DNA of 64,000 nt, taken from an uncultured Elusimicrobiales bacterium (GTDB lineage Bacteria > Elusimicrobiota > Elusimicrobia > Elusimicrobiales > Elusimicrobiaceae). The stretch lies in contig CAJTJT010000001.1 of the NCBI GenBank assembly GCA_910576915.1, positions 1 to 64,000 of the forward strand, read 5' to 3'. The translations under genes were made by a program, and so were the position numbers. Below, one piece after another: positions 1 through 7,979 of the stretch (position 1 is the stretch's first letter; each line of letters opens with the position of its first letter). Under the pieces are notes generated by a model. That model was given only the letters and a program-made list of their open reading frames with translations. It had not been told where the DNA came from and did no database searches.

Positions 1-1028
1 CGTATGCCAAAACCAAAAACAAAATCAGCATGGTAACATACTTTCCTGTTCCGTATGTAGCTTATTCCCAGGTGAATACCACGGAGCAAATGGATATCGG
101 CTTAACGAGCACCTGCGATATGAAATTAGGCTGTTCGGAAGAGTCTGCCACGTTAAATGCCACGCAGGTAAATTTAAAGGGCGGCAAATTAAACTTGGAC
201 GGCGGACGCGGGATAAAAGGTTATACGCTTAGTTTGGGCAGTGGCAACGGCGATGGCAAAATCTCATTCCAAAACGTGCGTATCCAAACGGGTACTATGG
301 AAAGCGTAAACGCCGCTGATATCAAAGCTGCCAACTTAAATTTATTCGGAAAAGCGTTCCCCAGCTGTAAAGCCGCCAACAGCGAAAGCGGCGGACAGAT
401 GCAGTGGGCGAGCTTAAAACTCAAAGGCGCGTCTTCGAACGAACTTTATTTGGCATGCGGAGATATTCAACAAGCTGATGGCTGTGAAAATACACCCTCC
501 GTTTTAACTGAGAGCGTTCCTTGTGTTGTTGGTACGGGCATGCAAACGCGTACTTGGAACGAATCTTCTTGTACTTGGAATGAGTGGGATACGTCTTCTT
601 GTTCGGTTGCGATGGAATATTGTTTTGTAGATTTCGAAATGGAAAGTTGCCGTATGGAACAAGATTATACGGCAGGTGTGCCTTATCTGTATAAAAATGA
701 AGTAAGTGCTGAAAATTTTATACAGGAATTAACTGACTTACGTGCCCCGGAACTGCATGATAAATATAAGCTTTCTAAATATATTATGGCAATGGAAAAA
801 CGGTTAAATACCGGGTTTTCTAATCATGTCAAACCTGGCTTCTGCACGGATGGAGAACAGTATAAACTGCCAAAAGTGTACTATGTGCGGGAAGACGGCG
901 AGGAATTTTTGGCGTGGTATACTGCATGGTGTCGGTATGATAATTATGACGCAAATCCTTGTCAGGCGTCTTGGCCGGCATATAACAGTTTAGAAAGACA
1001 TTTTTTCGGGGACTATTGCCCTTTATAG
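1..1028 (+). CDS. Secreted Cys-containing protein, constant/variable family (5' end missing)
   Basis: The reading frame is open from the first base, so the start and signal peptide lie before the window; codons from base 3 read YAKTKNKISM, matching the signal-peptide end of the paralogue at 55552. The N-terminal module (motif VTYFPVPYVAYSQV, then short beta-prone repeats) is nearly identical to that paralogue for about 280 nt. It stays similar only at protein level up to the ELYLACG motif, near base 460. The remaining ~190 residues are unrelated to the paralogue and Cys-rich, with spaced Trp and Cys (TRTWNESSCTWNEWDTSSC). No known domain is recognised. It is probably exported and surface-exposed, given the signal peptide of the paralogue. 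A strong hairpin follows the stop. Function unknown; an adhesin or pilus-associated protein is a guess. Confidence 0.75.
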   Translation, partial: YAKTKNKISMVTYFPVPYVAYSQVNTTEQMDIGLTSTCDMKLGCSEESATLNATQVNLKGGKLNLDGGRGIKGYTLSLGSGNGDGKISFQNVRIQTGTMESVNAADIKAANLNLFGKAFPSCKAANSESGGQMQWASLKLKGASSNELYLACGDIQQADGCENTPSVLTESVPCVVGTGMQTRTWNESSCTWNEWDTSSCSVAMEYCFVDFEMESCRMEQDYTAGVPYLYKNEVSAENFIQELTDLRAPELHDKYKLSKYIMAMEKRLNTGFSNHVKPGFCTDGEQYKLPKVYYVREDGEEFLAWYTAWCRYDNYDANPCQASWPAYNSLERHFFGDYCPL

Positions 1029-1038
1029 GATAAATTAA

Positions 1039-1070
1039 ATACCCCCGGGTTGTGCCCGGGGGTATTTTTA
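1039..1070. terminator. Terminator between secreted protein gene and rpoD
   Basis: An 11-bp perfect stem (ATACCCCCGGG / CCCGGGGGTAT) with a 5-nt loop is followed by five T on the plus strand. It sits between convergent genes and may serve both, although the T run is weaker on the minus strand. Confidence 0.85.
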
Positions 1071-1079
1071 CATATTGAA

Positions 1080-2789
1080 TTACTCTTGGTAATCTTTCAG
1101 CATTTTGGTGCGGCTGGGATGGCGTAACTTGCGGATGGCTTTCGCTTCAATCTGGCGCACGCGTTCGCGCGTTACGTTGAACATCTTGCCCACTTCTTCC
1201 AGGGTGCGGGGGTAGCCCGAATCAATCCCAAAGCGCAGGCTGATGATTTTGGCTTCGCGTTCGGACAGCGTCGCCAGTACGTCGGCCACTTCCTGCTTGC
1301 GTAGGAAATCCACTGCCGCGCTCGTCGGGTTCGGCCCGTTCTTATCCTCGATAAAATCTTCCAGGTTGGAATCTTCGTCCTCGCCGATAGGCGTAGAAAG
1401 CGAAATCGGGTCCTGCATGATTTTAAGAACGCTTTTCACCTTTTCCACGGACAGGCGCAGCGTTTTGGAATAATCTTCCAGCGTGGGCTCGCGGCCGTGT
1501 TCCTGGCGGAACTTGTTGGTAACTTTGGTCAATTTGGAAACAAGTTCTTTCATGTGTACCGGGATGCGGATGGTGTTGGCCTGGTCCGCAATCGCGCGGT
1601 TGATGCTCTGGCGAATCCACCAGGTGGCATAGGTGGAAAATTTAAAACCGCGTTTGTATTCGAATTTTTCCACGGCTTTCATAAGGCCCAGGCCGCCTTC
1701 CTGAATCAGGTCGGACAGTTCCAAATTGGAATTGACGTGCTTCTTGGCGATGGACACCACCAGGCGCAGGTTGGCTTTGATGAGTTTTAATTTGTCCTGC
1801 AAAATCATGTCTTCAAAGAAAACGATGCGGTCGTTAAACGCGATAAATTCTTTTTCGGTCATGGGCAGCATGTCGACCATCTGGTCATGGCGGCGGCGCA
1901 CGTCTTCGATGTTATTAATGGCGCGGTCCAGTTCTTCGATGGTGAATTTGGTCTGCTTTTTAAAATCTTTTTCGCTGATTTTGCCCGCATGGAACCGGGT
2001 AACAAGTTTTTTGACGGAATCGTAAGAGCCGAAGTAGTCGTCAAAACGCTGCATATCGTTGGAGGTTTCGCTCAAACGGTCGGCCAGGTTTTTGATTTTA
2101 TTGGTTAAACGCTTGATTTTGTTTTGGTTCAAATTCAGTTTGGTGATGCTGGCCACCACTTCTTTTTGTTTGGCTTCCAATTTTTCAATGCAGTTGTTGC
2201 GTTTTTTATCGGTTAAATCGCCTTCGCGCAGTTCTTTCATCAGTTTGGTGATTTCTTGTTCGCGCTTGCCGATAAACGCCGCCGCGTCTTTAAGTTTGCG
2301 GCGCATGTTGTTGAGTTCCCTCGTCGTGCGTTTGCCGCGGGGCATGAGCTCTTTGGTGGTCATTTCTTCCTGGTCGACGAGTTCTTCCCAGTTACAAATT
2401 TCGCGCATGGTGATGGGGGATTCCAAAACCAGTTTGCGCAGTTCTTTTTCGCGTTCGCGAATGTTGCGCGCAAGCGTGATTTCTTCGTCGCGCGACAAGA
2501 GCGGCACTTTGCCCATTTCGGACAGATACATGCGGATGGAGTTGGAAATATCGGGGCTGGCGGACCAGTCTTCGCTGAGCATTTCTTTTTCCTGCGCGGC
2601 GACGGATTTAAATTTCTTTTGGTCCACCACCTGGATGCCCAGGTCGTCCAGCGTGCCCATGACGCCGTCGATATCTTCGGCGGTCATGTCCGCCGCGGCG
2701 AGGGAACGGTTCAGTTCTTCCAGCGACAGAAAACCGCTCTCTTTCCCTTCTTCCAATAAATCTTTTAGCTCTTTGTTTCCGGATGCCAT
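1080..2789 (-). CDS. rpoD: RNA polymerase primary sigma factor (sigma-70)
   Basis: Housekeeping sigma factor that directs RNA polymerase to promoters. The N-terminus resembles sigma region 1.1. Region 1.2 follows (SIRMYLSEMGKVPLLSRDEE), then a long charged non-conserved region of about 200 residues. Region 2 holds DLIQEGGLGLMKAVEKF and YATWWIRQSINRAI (-10 recognition), and the C-terminal region 4 helix-turn-helix holds TLEEVGKMFNVTRERVRQIE. A TTG 12 nt upstream is in frame, but the ATG at 2789 is preferred because GAGG lies 7 nt before it; this gives 569 residues. It is the last gene of the rpsU-dnaG-rpoD operon, 16 nt after dnaG. All motifs are intact, so assignment is firm. Confidence 0.97.
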   Translation of the reverse strand: MASGNKELKDLLEEGKESGFLSLEELNRSLAAADMTAEDIDGVMGTLDDLGIQVVDQKKFKSVAAQEKEMLSEDWSASPDISNSIRMYLSEMGKVPLLSRDEEITLARNIREREKELRKLVLESPITMREICNWEELVDQEEMTTKELMPRGKRTTRELNNMRRKLKDAAAFIGKREQEITKLMKELREGDLTDKKRNNCIEKLEAKQKEVVASITKLNLNQNKIKRLTNKIKNLADRLSETSNDMQRFDDYFGSYDSVKKLVTRFHAGKISEKDFKKQTKFTIEELDRAINNIEDVRRRHDQMVDMLPMTEKEFIAFNDRIVFFEDMILQDKLKLIKANLRLVVSIAKKHVNSNLELSDLIQEGGLGLMKAVEKFEYKRGFKFSTYATWWIRQSINRAIADQANTIRIPVHMKELVSKLTKVTNKFRQEHGREPTLEDYSKTLRLSVEKVKSVLKIMQDPISLSTPIGEDEDSNLEDFIEDKNGPNPTSAAVDFLRKQEVADVLATLSEREAKIISLRFGIDSGYPRTLEEVGKMFNVTRERVRQIEAKAIRKLRHPSRTKMLKDYQE

Positions 2790-2805
2790 AAATTTCCTCA
2801 ACTGC

Positions 2806-4545
2806 TTATTTTTTTAATTTGGTTTGCAACTGCATATATTCTTGAAAAATCTCTTGCGGCACGTTGCCCGCGCCGAGCCGTTTCATCTGGCGTTTTACTT
2901 CTTCCAGCCGTTTTTGCAGGCCCGCGTGCGCCAGCTTGGCCGCACAGGCGGCGATGTCGCGCGCCGGTTCCGCGTCCTGCGGCGGCTGAAATAACGCCAG
3001 CCGGACGATATCATTCTTCCGCTCCGGCACATATTCGGCCGCTTTTTGTGCGGCAGTTTGGGCGTCCAGGGTTTCCCCGGCCGCTTTGCGTACGGCTTCA
3101 AATAATTTCCACGCCTGGGGCGTAGAAAAATCGTTTTGCGTCAGTTCCGCGCACAGCGCCGCATGTTGCGGGCACCGCAGCAGCCACGCCGTCAGTTCTT
3201 CTTCCGCCGGACTCACGGGCGTTTGCACGGCGGGACGCGCTTCCTGTCTGCGCGCGAACGGCGTTTGCATGGCCGGGCGGCGCAGCCTTTCAAGCACCAG
3301 GGCTTCGTCCACGCCTACGTGTTCGGCCACGTATTTGGCCCATTCGCGCCGGACGATTTCATCCGGCTGTTTGCCAATCGTTTCCGCCAGTTCGCTGATG
3401 ATGCGCGTTTTGTCCTGCGCGCCGAGCGGTTTGGGGTACAGTTCCAGCTGTAAACCCGTGTGGAACGCGATTAAATCCTGCCCCCGGTCCAAAATGTTTT
3501 CGAACGATTCCTTGCCGTATTTGGCGATGTATTCGTCCGGGTCGAGCCCTTCCGGCAGCGACGCCACTTTTACGAACAGACCGCGCTCAATTAAAATCAG
3601 TGCGCCGCGCAGAGCGGCTTTAATCCCGGCAGCGTCCGGGTCAAATAACACGGTTACGTTATCGGTATAGCGTTTCAAAAGCCGCGCGTGCTCCTCGGTC
3701 AAACTGGTGCCGAGCGGAGCCACCGTATATTCCGCGCCCGCCTGGTGGCAGGCGATAACGTCCATGTATCCTTCCAAAAGCACCGCGCGGCCTGTTTTGC
3801 GGATGGCGGGCCCCGCAAAGTTCAGCCCGTACAAAACGTGGCTTTTTGTAAATAAAACCGTTTCCGGCGAGTTTAAATACTTGGGTTCGCCTTCCCCTAA
3901 AATGCGTCCGCCAAACCCCACCGTGTCGCCGCGTTGGTTGATGATCGGGAACATCAGGCGGTTGCGGTAGTAATCCCGCGCACCGTAGGAGGTAATTACG
4001 CACAGCCCCGCGTCTTTTAAATCTTTTTCCGTGTATCCGGCGGCTTTGGCTTCACGCGCGAAAGAGGTGGCGTCGTTCTTGGCGAAACCCAACTCGAATT
4101 TTTGGCAGGTTTCTTTGGTCAAATTGCGCTGTTTCACGTACGCGCGCGCGAATTCGCCTCCGGCGGACATTAAATTTTTATGGTAGAACGCTTTGGCGTG
4201 GTCCAGCAGGCGGCGTACGCCCGCGCGGCGCATTTCTTCGCCCGTCATAGGTTTGGCGGGTTTGTATTCCACGCCGGCCAAACCGGCCAGTTTTTCGAGC
4301 GCTTCGTTGAACGACAGGCTTTCCATTTTCATCAGGAAAGCGATAATGTCGCCCCCTTCCTGGCAGCCGAAACAATAGTAAAGCCCCTTTTCGCTGCTGC
4401 AAGTGAAAGAGGGGGTTTTTTCTTTATGAAAAGGACAGCAGGCTTTGTAGGTTTTACCCGCGCGTTTAAGGCCCGGTACATACTGCCGGATAAATTCCAC
4501 AATGTCCAACTTGTCCTTGATGATTTCTACGATATTATTGTTCAC
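2806..4545 (-). CDS. dnaG: DNA primase
   Basis: Synthesises RNA primers at the replication fork. The N-terminal CHC2 zinc-binding domain has C37, H40, C58 and C61 (CCPFHKEKTPSF, YYCFGC). The catalytic core follows, with a TOPRIM fold showing LLEGYMDVIA and FDPDAAG. The last ~170 residues are the weakly conserved helicase-interaction region. At 579 residues it is normal length. The start codon is GTG at 4545 with only a weak ribosome-binding site, which fits low translation of primase in an operon headed by rpsU. The helicase partner dnaB is at 23581 in this window. Confidence 0.96.
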   Translation of the reverse strand: MNNNIVEIIKDKLDIVEFIRQYVPGLKRAGKTYKACCPFHKEKTPSFTCSSEKGLYYCFGCQEGGDIIAFLMKMESLSFNEALEKLAGLAGVEYKPAKPMTGEEMRRAGVRRLLDHAKAFYHKNLMSAGGEFARAYVKQRNLTKETCQKFELGFAKNDATSFAREAKAAGYTEKDLKDAGLCVITSYGARDYYRNRLMFPIINQRGDTVGFGGRILGEGEPKYLNSPETVLFTKSHVLYGLNFAGPAIRKTGRAVLLEGYMDVIACHQAGAEYTVAPLGTSLTEEHARLLKRYTDNVTVLFDPDAAGIKAALRGALILIERGLFVKVASLPEGLDPDEYIAKYGKESFENILDRGQDLIAFHTGLQLELYPKPLGAQDKTRIISELAETIGKQPDEIVRREWAKYVAEHVGVDEALVLERLRRPAMQTPFARRQEARPAVQTPVSPAEEELTAWLLRCPQHAALCAELTQNDFSTPQAWKLFEAVRKAAGETLDAQTAAQKAAEYVPERKNDIVRLALFQPPQDAEPARDIAACAAKLAHAGLQKRLEEVKRQMKRLGAGNVPQEIFQEYMQLQTKLKK

Positions 4546-4582
4546 AACACGCCGTCCGCTTGGTTTGGATTAAAGGCAAATA

Positions 4583-4620
4583 AGGCAATAGCCCGATACT
4601 TGCGTAAAGGACTATTGCCT
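4583..4620 (-). promoter_or_regulatory. Intercistronic hairpin between rpsU and dnaG
   Basis: A 9-bp inverted repeat (AGGCAATAG / CTATTGCCT) with a 20-nt loop lies in the 90-nt gap between rpsU and dnaG. On the transcribed strand it is followed by TATTTGCCTTT rather than a clean U run. It could be a partial terminator, as known between rpsU and dnaG in E. coli, or an RNA processing site. Confidence 0.45.
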
Positions 4621-4635
4621 GTGGTGCTTCTTTAA

Positions 4636-4830
4636 TTAAAAACGTCTGCGTTTGGTGCGTCTGGCGCGGCGTTGGGCTTCCTGCGATTTGATTTTGCGTT
4701 TCACGCTCGGAGGCATGTACGTTTCGCGTCTTTTGATTTCTTTCAAGATACCGTTTTTTTCGCATTCTCTTTTGAAGCGTTTGAGGGCTTCTTCGAGGTG
4801 TTCGGCGTCTCTTACTTTAACGAAAACCAT
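4636..4830 (-). CDS. rpsU: Small ribosomal subunit protein bS21
   Basis: Short basic protein of the 30S subunit involved in translation initiation. The sequence MVFVKVRDAEHLEEALKRF followed by an Arg/Lys-rich tail ending RRARRTKRRRF is typical of bS21. I start at ATG 4830 (64 residues), because AAGGTGGTGA, an almost perfect Shine-Dalgarno, ends about 8 nt upstream. An in-frame GTG at 4845 lies inside that site. It heads the rpsU-dnaG-rpoD operon and has its own promoter at 4898-4928. Confidence 0.95.
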   Translation of the reverse strand: MVFVKVRDAEHLEEALKRFKRECEKNGILKEIKRRETYMPPSVKRKIKSQEAQRRARRTKRRRF

Positions 4831-4897
4831 TACGTTTTTCACCACCTTCTACGGCTAGTAGATAAAGATAAAAAAGGCGTTTTACTTCCTTATATAT

Positions 4898-4928
4898 ATT
4901 ATAGCTTATTTTGGCGCGTTTTTTGCAA
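4898..4928 (-). promoter_or_regulatory. rpsU operon promoter
   Basis: On the minus strand a perfect TATAAT (4903-4898) lies 19 nt downstream of TTGCAA (4928-4923), with an AT-rich ATATATAA discriminator. The transcript leader to the rpsU ATG would be about 60 nt. Confidence 0.6.
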
Positions 4929-4930
4929 GT

Positions 4931-5266
4931 TTAGCCCGCGGGCCACAAAAAACGTCTGCCGGCCATTAAGTGGAAGTGCAAATGGTCCACGCTTTGGCCC
5001 GCGCCTTTGCCGTTGTTGGTGACGAGGCGGAAATCCTTGATATCAAACTTCTTGGCCAGTTTCTGTGCTACCAAAAGGATTTTGCCTAGCAGAAGCGCGT
5101 CCGATTCTTCCGCTTCGGACAAACGCGCAATATGTTTGCGCGGGATGATGAGCAGATGCGTGGGCGCCTGTGGGTTTAAATCTTTAAACGCCACCACGTC
5201 GTCATCTTCGTAAATGAGTTGGCTTTTGACGGAGCCGTCGGCGATGCCGCAAAAAATACAGTTCAT
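4931..5266 (-). CDS. HIT family hydrolase (histidine triad, HinT-like)
   Basis: A 111-residue histidine-triad protein, hydrolysing nucleoside phosphoramidate or AMP-linked substrates in the cytoplasm. It begins MNCIFCGIADGS, the usual zinc-containing HinT opening, and has the catalytic triad DHLHFHLMAG near the C-terminus. The ORF stays open further upstream, but that part is a palindromic repeat. A second possible start (5281) gives five extra residues. A TATAAT sits 6 nt before the 5266 ATG, so this message may be leaderless. It precedes rpsU by about 100 nt on the same strand. Confidence 0.9.
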   Translation of the reverse strand: MNCIFCGIADGSVKSQLIYEDDDVVAFKDLNPQAPTHLLIIPRKHIARLSEAEESDALLLGKILLVAQKLAKKFDIKDFRLVTNNGKGAGQSVDHLHFHLMAGRRFLWPAG

Positions 5267-5272
5267 AGAGTT

Positions 5273-5278
5273 ATTATA
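5273..5278 (-). promoter_or_regulatory. Candidate -10 box for the HIT gene
   Basis: A perfect TATAAT on the minus strand ends 6 nt before the ATG at 5266; transcription from it would start at about the start codon. No clear -35 is visible because the upstream sequence is a repeat. Confidence 0.35.
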
Positions 5279-5291
5279 CATATTTTTTCTT

Positions 5292-5458
5292 CTTACTTTT
5301 TGGGCAAGCGGCCCGCAGGGTAAAAGTAACAAAAAACTCGCAGGCCGCACCCATAAAATCCAGTTCTGTACGGCGCATTTTACAACTCGCCTACGGCTCG
5401 GACAAATAAAATGCTTTCTCTGTACGGAACTGGATTTTATAAACGGGTTAAGGCCTGC
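5292..5458. repeat. Palindromic element H, copy 1
   Basis: A small hairpin (TTACTTTT...AAAAGTAA) is followed by CAAAAAACTCG and then a large nested palindrome: GCAGGCC (5340) with GGCCTGC (5452), and ATAAAATCCAGTTC (5353) with GAACTGGATTTTAT (5427). The central loop ACTCGCC..GGCTCGGACAA resembles the loops of the copies at 10062 and 19804, although the arm sequences differ. Together with sequence to 5547 it fills the gap between the HIT gene and the next promoter; no gene is seen in this gap. Confidence 0.75.
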
Positions 5459-5547
5459 ATAAACGGAAACGGCGGACATTTTTTATAAACAGGACTAAGG
5501 GCGGGGATAAAATAAGGGAGCAACTTTTATGGGGGAACGCGGAGGGC

Positions 5548-5575
5548 TTGCTTTGTTTTTTTTTTTTGATACCAT
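5548..5575 (+). promoter_or_regulatory. T12 extended -10 promoter, copy 1 (pilin at 5610)
   Basis: TTGCTT (-35), a 16-nt spacer containing exactly 12 T (5556-5567), then TG-A-TACCAT (extended -10). The -10 ends 34 nt before the ATG at 5610. The architecture is shared with six other loci in the window. Confidence 0.7.
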
Positions 5576-5609
5576 GGGGATAATTCTGAGTAGTAGGGGG
5601 ATATAGCCT

Positions 5610-6224
5610 ATGGTAAAGAAAGTCGTCATTCCAGCACGCTGCGCGCCGCCAGCCCCGGAATCTAGGCCGTTTAATAGAAGTTGTAAACCTTATTTAAATC
5701 TGGATTCCCGGTTCACCGTGCGGTGCCCGGGAATGACAAAGTGTGGTTTTACGCTTATAGAGTTATTAGTGGTTGTTCTTATTATTGGTATTTTGTCCGC
5801 TGTTGCTCTGCCGCAATATACGTTAGCGGTAGAAAAAACACGGATGGCGGAGGCGTTATCTATTGGAAAAACTTTGGACCAGGCCATGAATGTATGGGTG
5901 TTGGAGCAAGGCGGATATCCGGCGGGTAATGTGGAATTTTTAGGAACAGATGCGGATGCAGAGTTGGATATCACTTTACCGCTGGTTCCTGCAACAGCGG
6001 ATGAAAGTGATTCCAAATACTTCCGTTATGAAGCTTGGTGCGGAGGGTATGGTTCCCAGTACTGTCGTTGGTGGGCTTGGAGATTGGATAAAGGTTATGG
6101 TTTATTACATGAAACTATTAACGGGGATGACCATTATGAGTGCTGGTATCGCCAGGCCGGAATAGCGGAAACTATGTGTAATTCTCTGGCGGCCCAAGGC
6201 TGGAGAGTGGAAAACGATATATAA
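5610..6224 (+). CDS. Type IV pilin-like protein with repeat-extended leader
   Basis: Prepilin with the N-terminal signature CG|FTLIELLVVVLIIGIL, including the conserved Glu at mature position 5 and a hydrophobic helix. Prepilin peptidase should cut after G46, leaving a 158-residue mature pilin with several C-terminal Cys. The leader is unusually long because a 113-bp palindromic repeat is inserted in frame just after the first codons. AGGGGGAT stands before ATG 5610, whereas the internal ATG at 5733 (leader MTKCG) has no ribosome-binding site, so I start at 5610. Related leaders occur at 17289 and 20632. A terminator follows. Probably a minor or alternative pilin. Confidence 0.85.
   Translation: MVKKVVIPARCAPPAPESRPFNRSCKPYLNLDSRFTVRCPGMTKCGFTLIELLVVVLIIGILSAVALPQYTLAVEKTRMAEALSIGKTLDQAMNVWVLEQGGYPAGNVEFLGTDADAELDITLPLVPATADESDSKYFRYEAWCGGYGSQYCRWWAWRLDKGYGLLHETINGDDHYECWYRQAGIAETMCNSLAAQGWRVENDI
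5625..5737. repeat. Palindromic element P inside pilin leader, copy A
   Basis: The element begins GTCATTCC and ends GGGAATGAC, with internal TGGATTCCCGGTTCACC. It contains a 12-nt insertion relative to copies B and C, which preserves the frame. It encodes most of the extended prepilin leader. Confidence 0.8.
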
Positions 6225-6227
6225 TGT

Positions 6228-6255
6228 AAGCCCCGGTTTTTTCGGGGCTTTTTTA
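6228..6255 (+). terminator. Pilin terminator
   Basis: AAGCCCCG / CGGGGCTT stem with a T-rich loop, followed by six T. Confidence 0.85.
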
Positions 6256-6326
6256 TGCCCTTGCAGTGCGCAGACGCTTAAAAATTAGTATCATATATCT
6301 ATATTGTATTTTGGAGACTCCCAAAT

Positions 6327-7970
6327 ATGGCAAAAAACGACCTGACAACCAGAAACCTGATGTTGGACAGTTTGAAGCAGTATGCTAAGAACCGGATTTC
6401 TTTTAACTTAATCCGGGAACACGACGCCAAGAACGAAATTCCCTTGGACATTTTGAAAGAAATGTACGACCACGACGTACTGGGCGTACATCTTTTGTTA
6501 ATCCCCGAAGAATACGGCGGCCTCGGCGGCCAGACCACCGAAATTTACCGCGTGTGCGAACAGCTTGCCCGTATTGATTTGGGTATCGCCACCGGCGTTT
6601 TCGCCACCTTCTTGGGAAGCGACCCGATTAACGTGGGCGGAACCCCCGAGCAGAAAGCCAAATGGTTCCAAAAAATCGCGCACGAAAATAAACTCGTCGC
6701 CTACGGCGCGACGGAAGCCGACGCCGGCTCCGACCTTGTTTCTTTGCGCACCCGCGCCGAACACGTCATTAAAGACGGCAAAGTGGTAGGCTACAAAATT
6801 ACCGGCAGCAAAATGTGGATTTCCAACGGCGGCGTGGCCGACATTTACACCGTGCTCGCGCTGGCCCCCGGCGGCCCGAGCTGGTTCATTGTCGAAAAAG
6901 GCACCCCCGGGTTCACGCAGGACGTGCACGAAGACAAACACGGTATCCGCTTGTCCAACACCGCGGGACTCGCGTTTGACGACGTTTACGTTCCCGCCGA
7001 AAATTTGATCGGCCTGAAAGAAGGCCAAGGTTTCCTGCAGGCGCAGGCCGTATTCGGTTACACCCGTTTGATGGTGGCCGCGTTCGGTTTGGGCGGCGGC
7101 GAAGAAGCGGTGGAAACCGCTTTGCAGTATGCCCAGCAGCGCATCCAGGCCGGCGGCCCGCTGGCCGAAAAACAGGGTTTCATGCTGAAACTCATCACCC
7201 CGCATTACGTCCGCTTTGAAGCGGCCCGCGCGTATATCGACTGGACGGCCAAACAGCTGGAAGTAAACAACCACGGCCTCGCCACCGAAGGCGCAATCGC
7301 GAAACTTTACGCCACGGAATCCGGCAACAAAGCCGCCGAAGACGCCATCCAGGCGATGGGCGGTTTCGGTTATACCAAAGAATTCTCCGTGGAAAAAATC
7401 AAACGCGACGTTAAAATCACCTGCATTTACGAAGGTACCAGCGAAGTGTTGGAAATGACGATTTTCCGCGGCCGCTGGCAGGAACATTTGAAATCGCGCG
7501 GCCAATACTATTTGAACCAAGCCGCCGAGTTTGACGCTATCCACGCGCAGAACCCCAATGTAGGCGCCGACAGCGTGGCCTTAGGCTTTAGAGCCCTGGC
7601 CCGCGTGCTTGACGAATGCCGCTTGAGCAAGCTGACCCGCCACCAGTACGTAACCTTTATGCTGGGCGACCTGATCAGCGAAATGGAAGTGGCGGCCGTG
7701 TTCTCCCGCCAGTGCGCGAACAAAGTGGTAACCGAAGGGAGCCGCTTTGATATCAATACCTTGTGCACGATGGCCCGCGTCAACGCCCGCCAGAGCGCGT
7801 TCAAAACCGCGTCCGACGGCCTGCGCCTGATTTTGGGCACCTGCCCGACGATTAACACCGCCGAACTCAGCCAAGGCGTAAACTTGGTGGGTATTGAAGA
7901 CAAGATGCGCGGCCTTATCGACGATATGGACGTCGTTTCCGCCAAACTCAGAGAAATTTTCAAGAAATAG
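6327..7970 (+). CDS. Acyl-CoA dehydrogenase with C-terminal extension
   Basis: FAD-dependent acyl-CoA dehydrogenase, oxidising or reducing the alpha-beta bond of an acyl-CoA with ETF as partner. The N-terminal, middle (YGATEADAGSDLVSLRT, KMWISNGG) and C-terminal (AIQAMGGFGYTKE) domains are present. The catalytic Glu lies in CIYEGTSEVLEMTI. The protein is 547 residues instead of the usual ~380, with an extra helical domain of about 155 residues, as in longer ACAD subfamilies. It is followed 9 nt later by etfB and then etfA, so the three form an operon. Substrate cannot be told from the sequence; no other beta-oxidation gene is in the window. GGAG stands before the ATG. Confidence 0.92.
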   Translation: MAKNDLTTRNLMLDSLKQYAKNRISFNLIREHDAKNEIPLDILKEMYDHDVLGVHLLLIPEEYGGLGGQTTEIYRVCEQLARIDLGIATGVFATFLGSDPINVGGTPEQKAKWFQKIAHENKLVAYGATEADAGSDLVSLRTRAEHVIKDGKVVGYKITGSKMWISNGGVADIYTVLALAPGGPSWFIVEKGTPGFTQDVHEDKHGIRLSNTAGLAFDDVYVPAENLIGLKEGQGFLQAQAVFGYTRLMVAAFGLGGGEEAVETALQYAQQRIQAGGPLAEKQGFMLKLITPHYVRFEAARAYIDWTAKQLEVNNHGLATEGAIAKLYATESGNKAAEDAIQAMGGFGYTKEFSVEKIKRDVKITCIYEGTSEVLEMTIFRGRWQEHLKSRGQYYLNQAAEFDAIHAQNPNVGADSVALGFRALARVLDECRLSKLTRHQYVTFMLGDLISEMEVAAVFSRQCANKVVTEGSRFDINTLCTMARVNARQSAFKTASDGLRLILGTCPTINTAELSQGVNLVGIEDKMRGLIDDMDVVSAKLREIFKK

Positions 7971-7979
7971 GACCAAAGC

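Noticed and set aside
2059..2817. 252-codon plus-strand frame opposite rpoD
   Set aside because: Ser/Arg/Leu-rich shadow of rpoD codons without any signal.
5281..5479. N-terminal extension of the HIT protein
   Set aside because: The extra codons translate palindromic element H; HIT proteins begin near the CIFCG motif.
6498..7544. 348-codon minus-strand frame opposite the acyl-CoA dehydrogenase
   Set aside because: Antisense shadow of a certain gene, with the same Phe/His/Gly-rich artefact composition.
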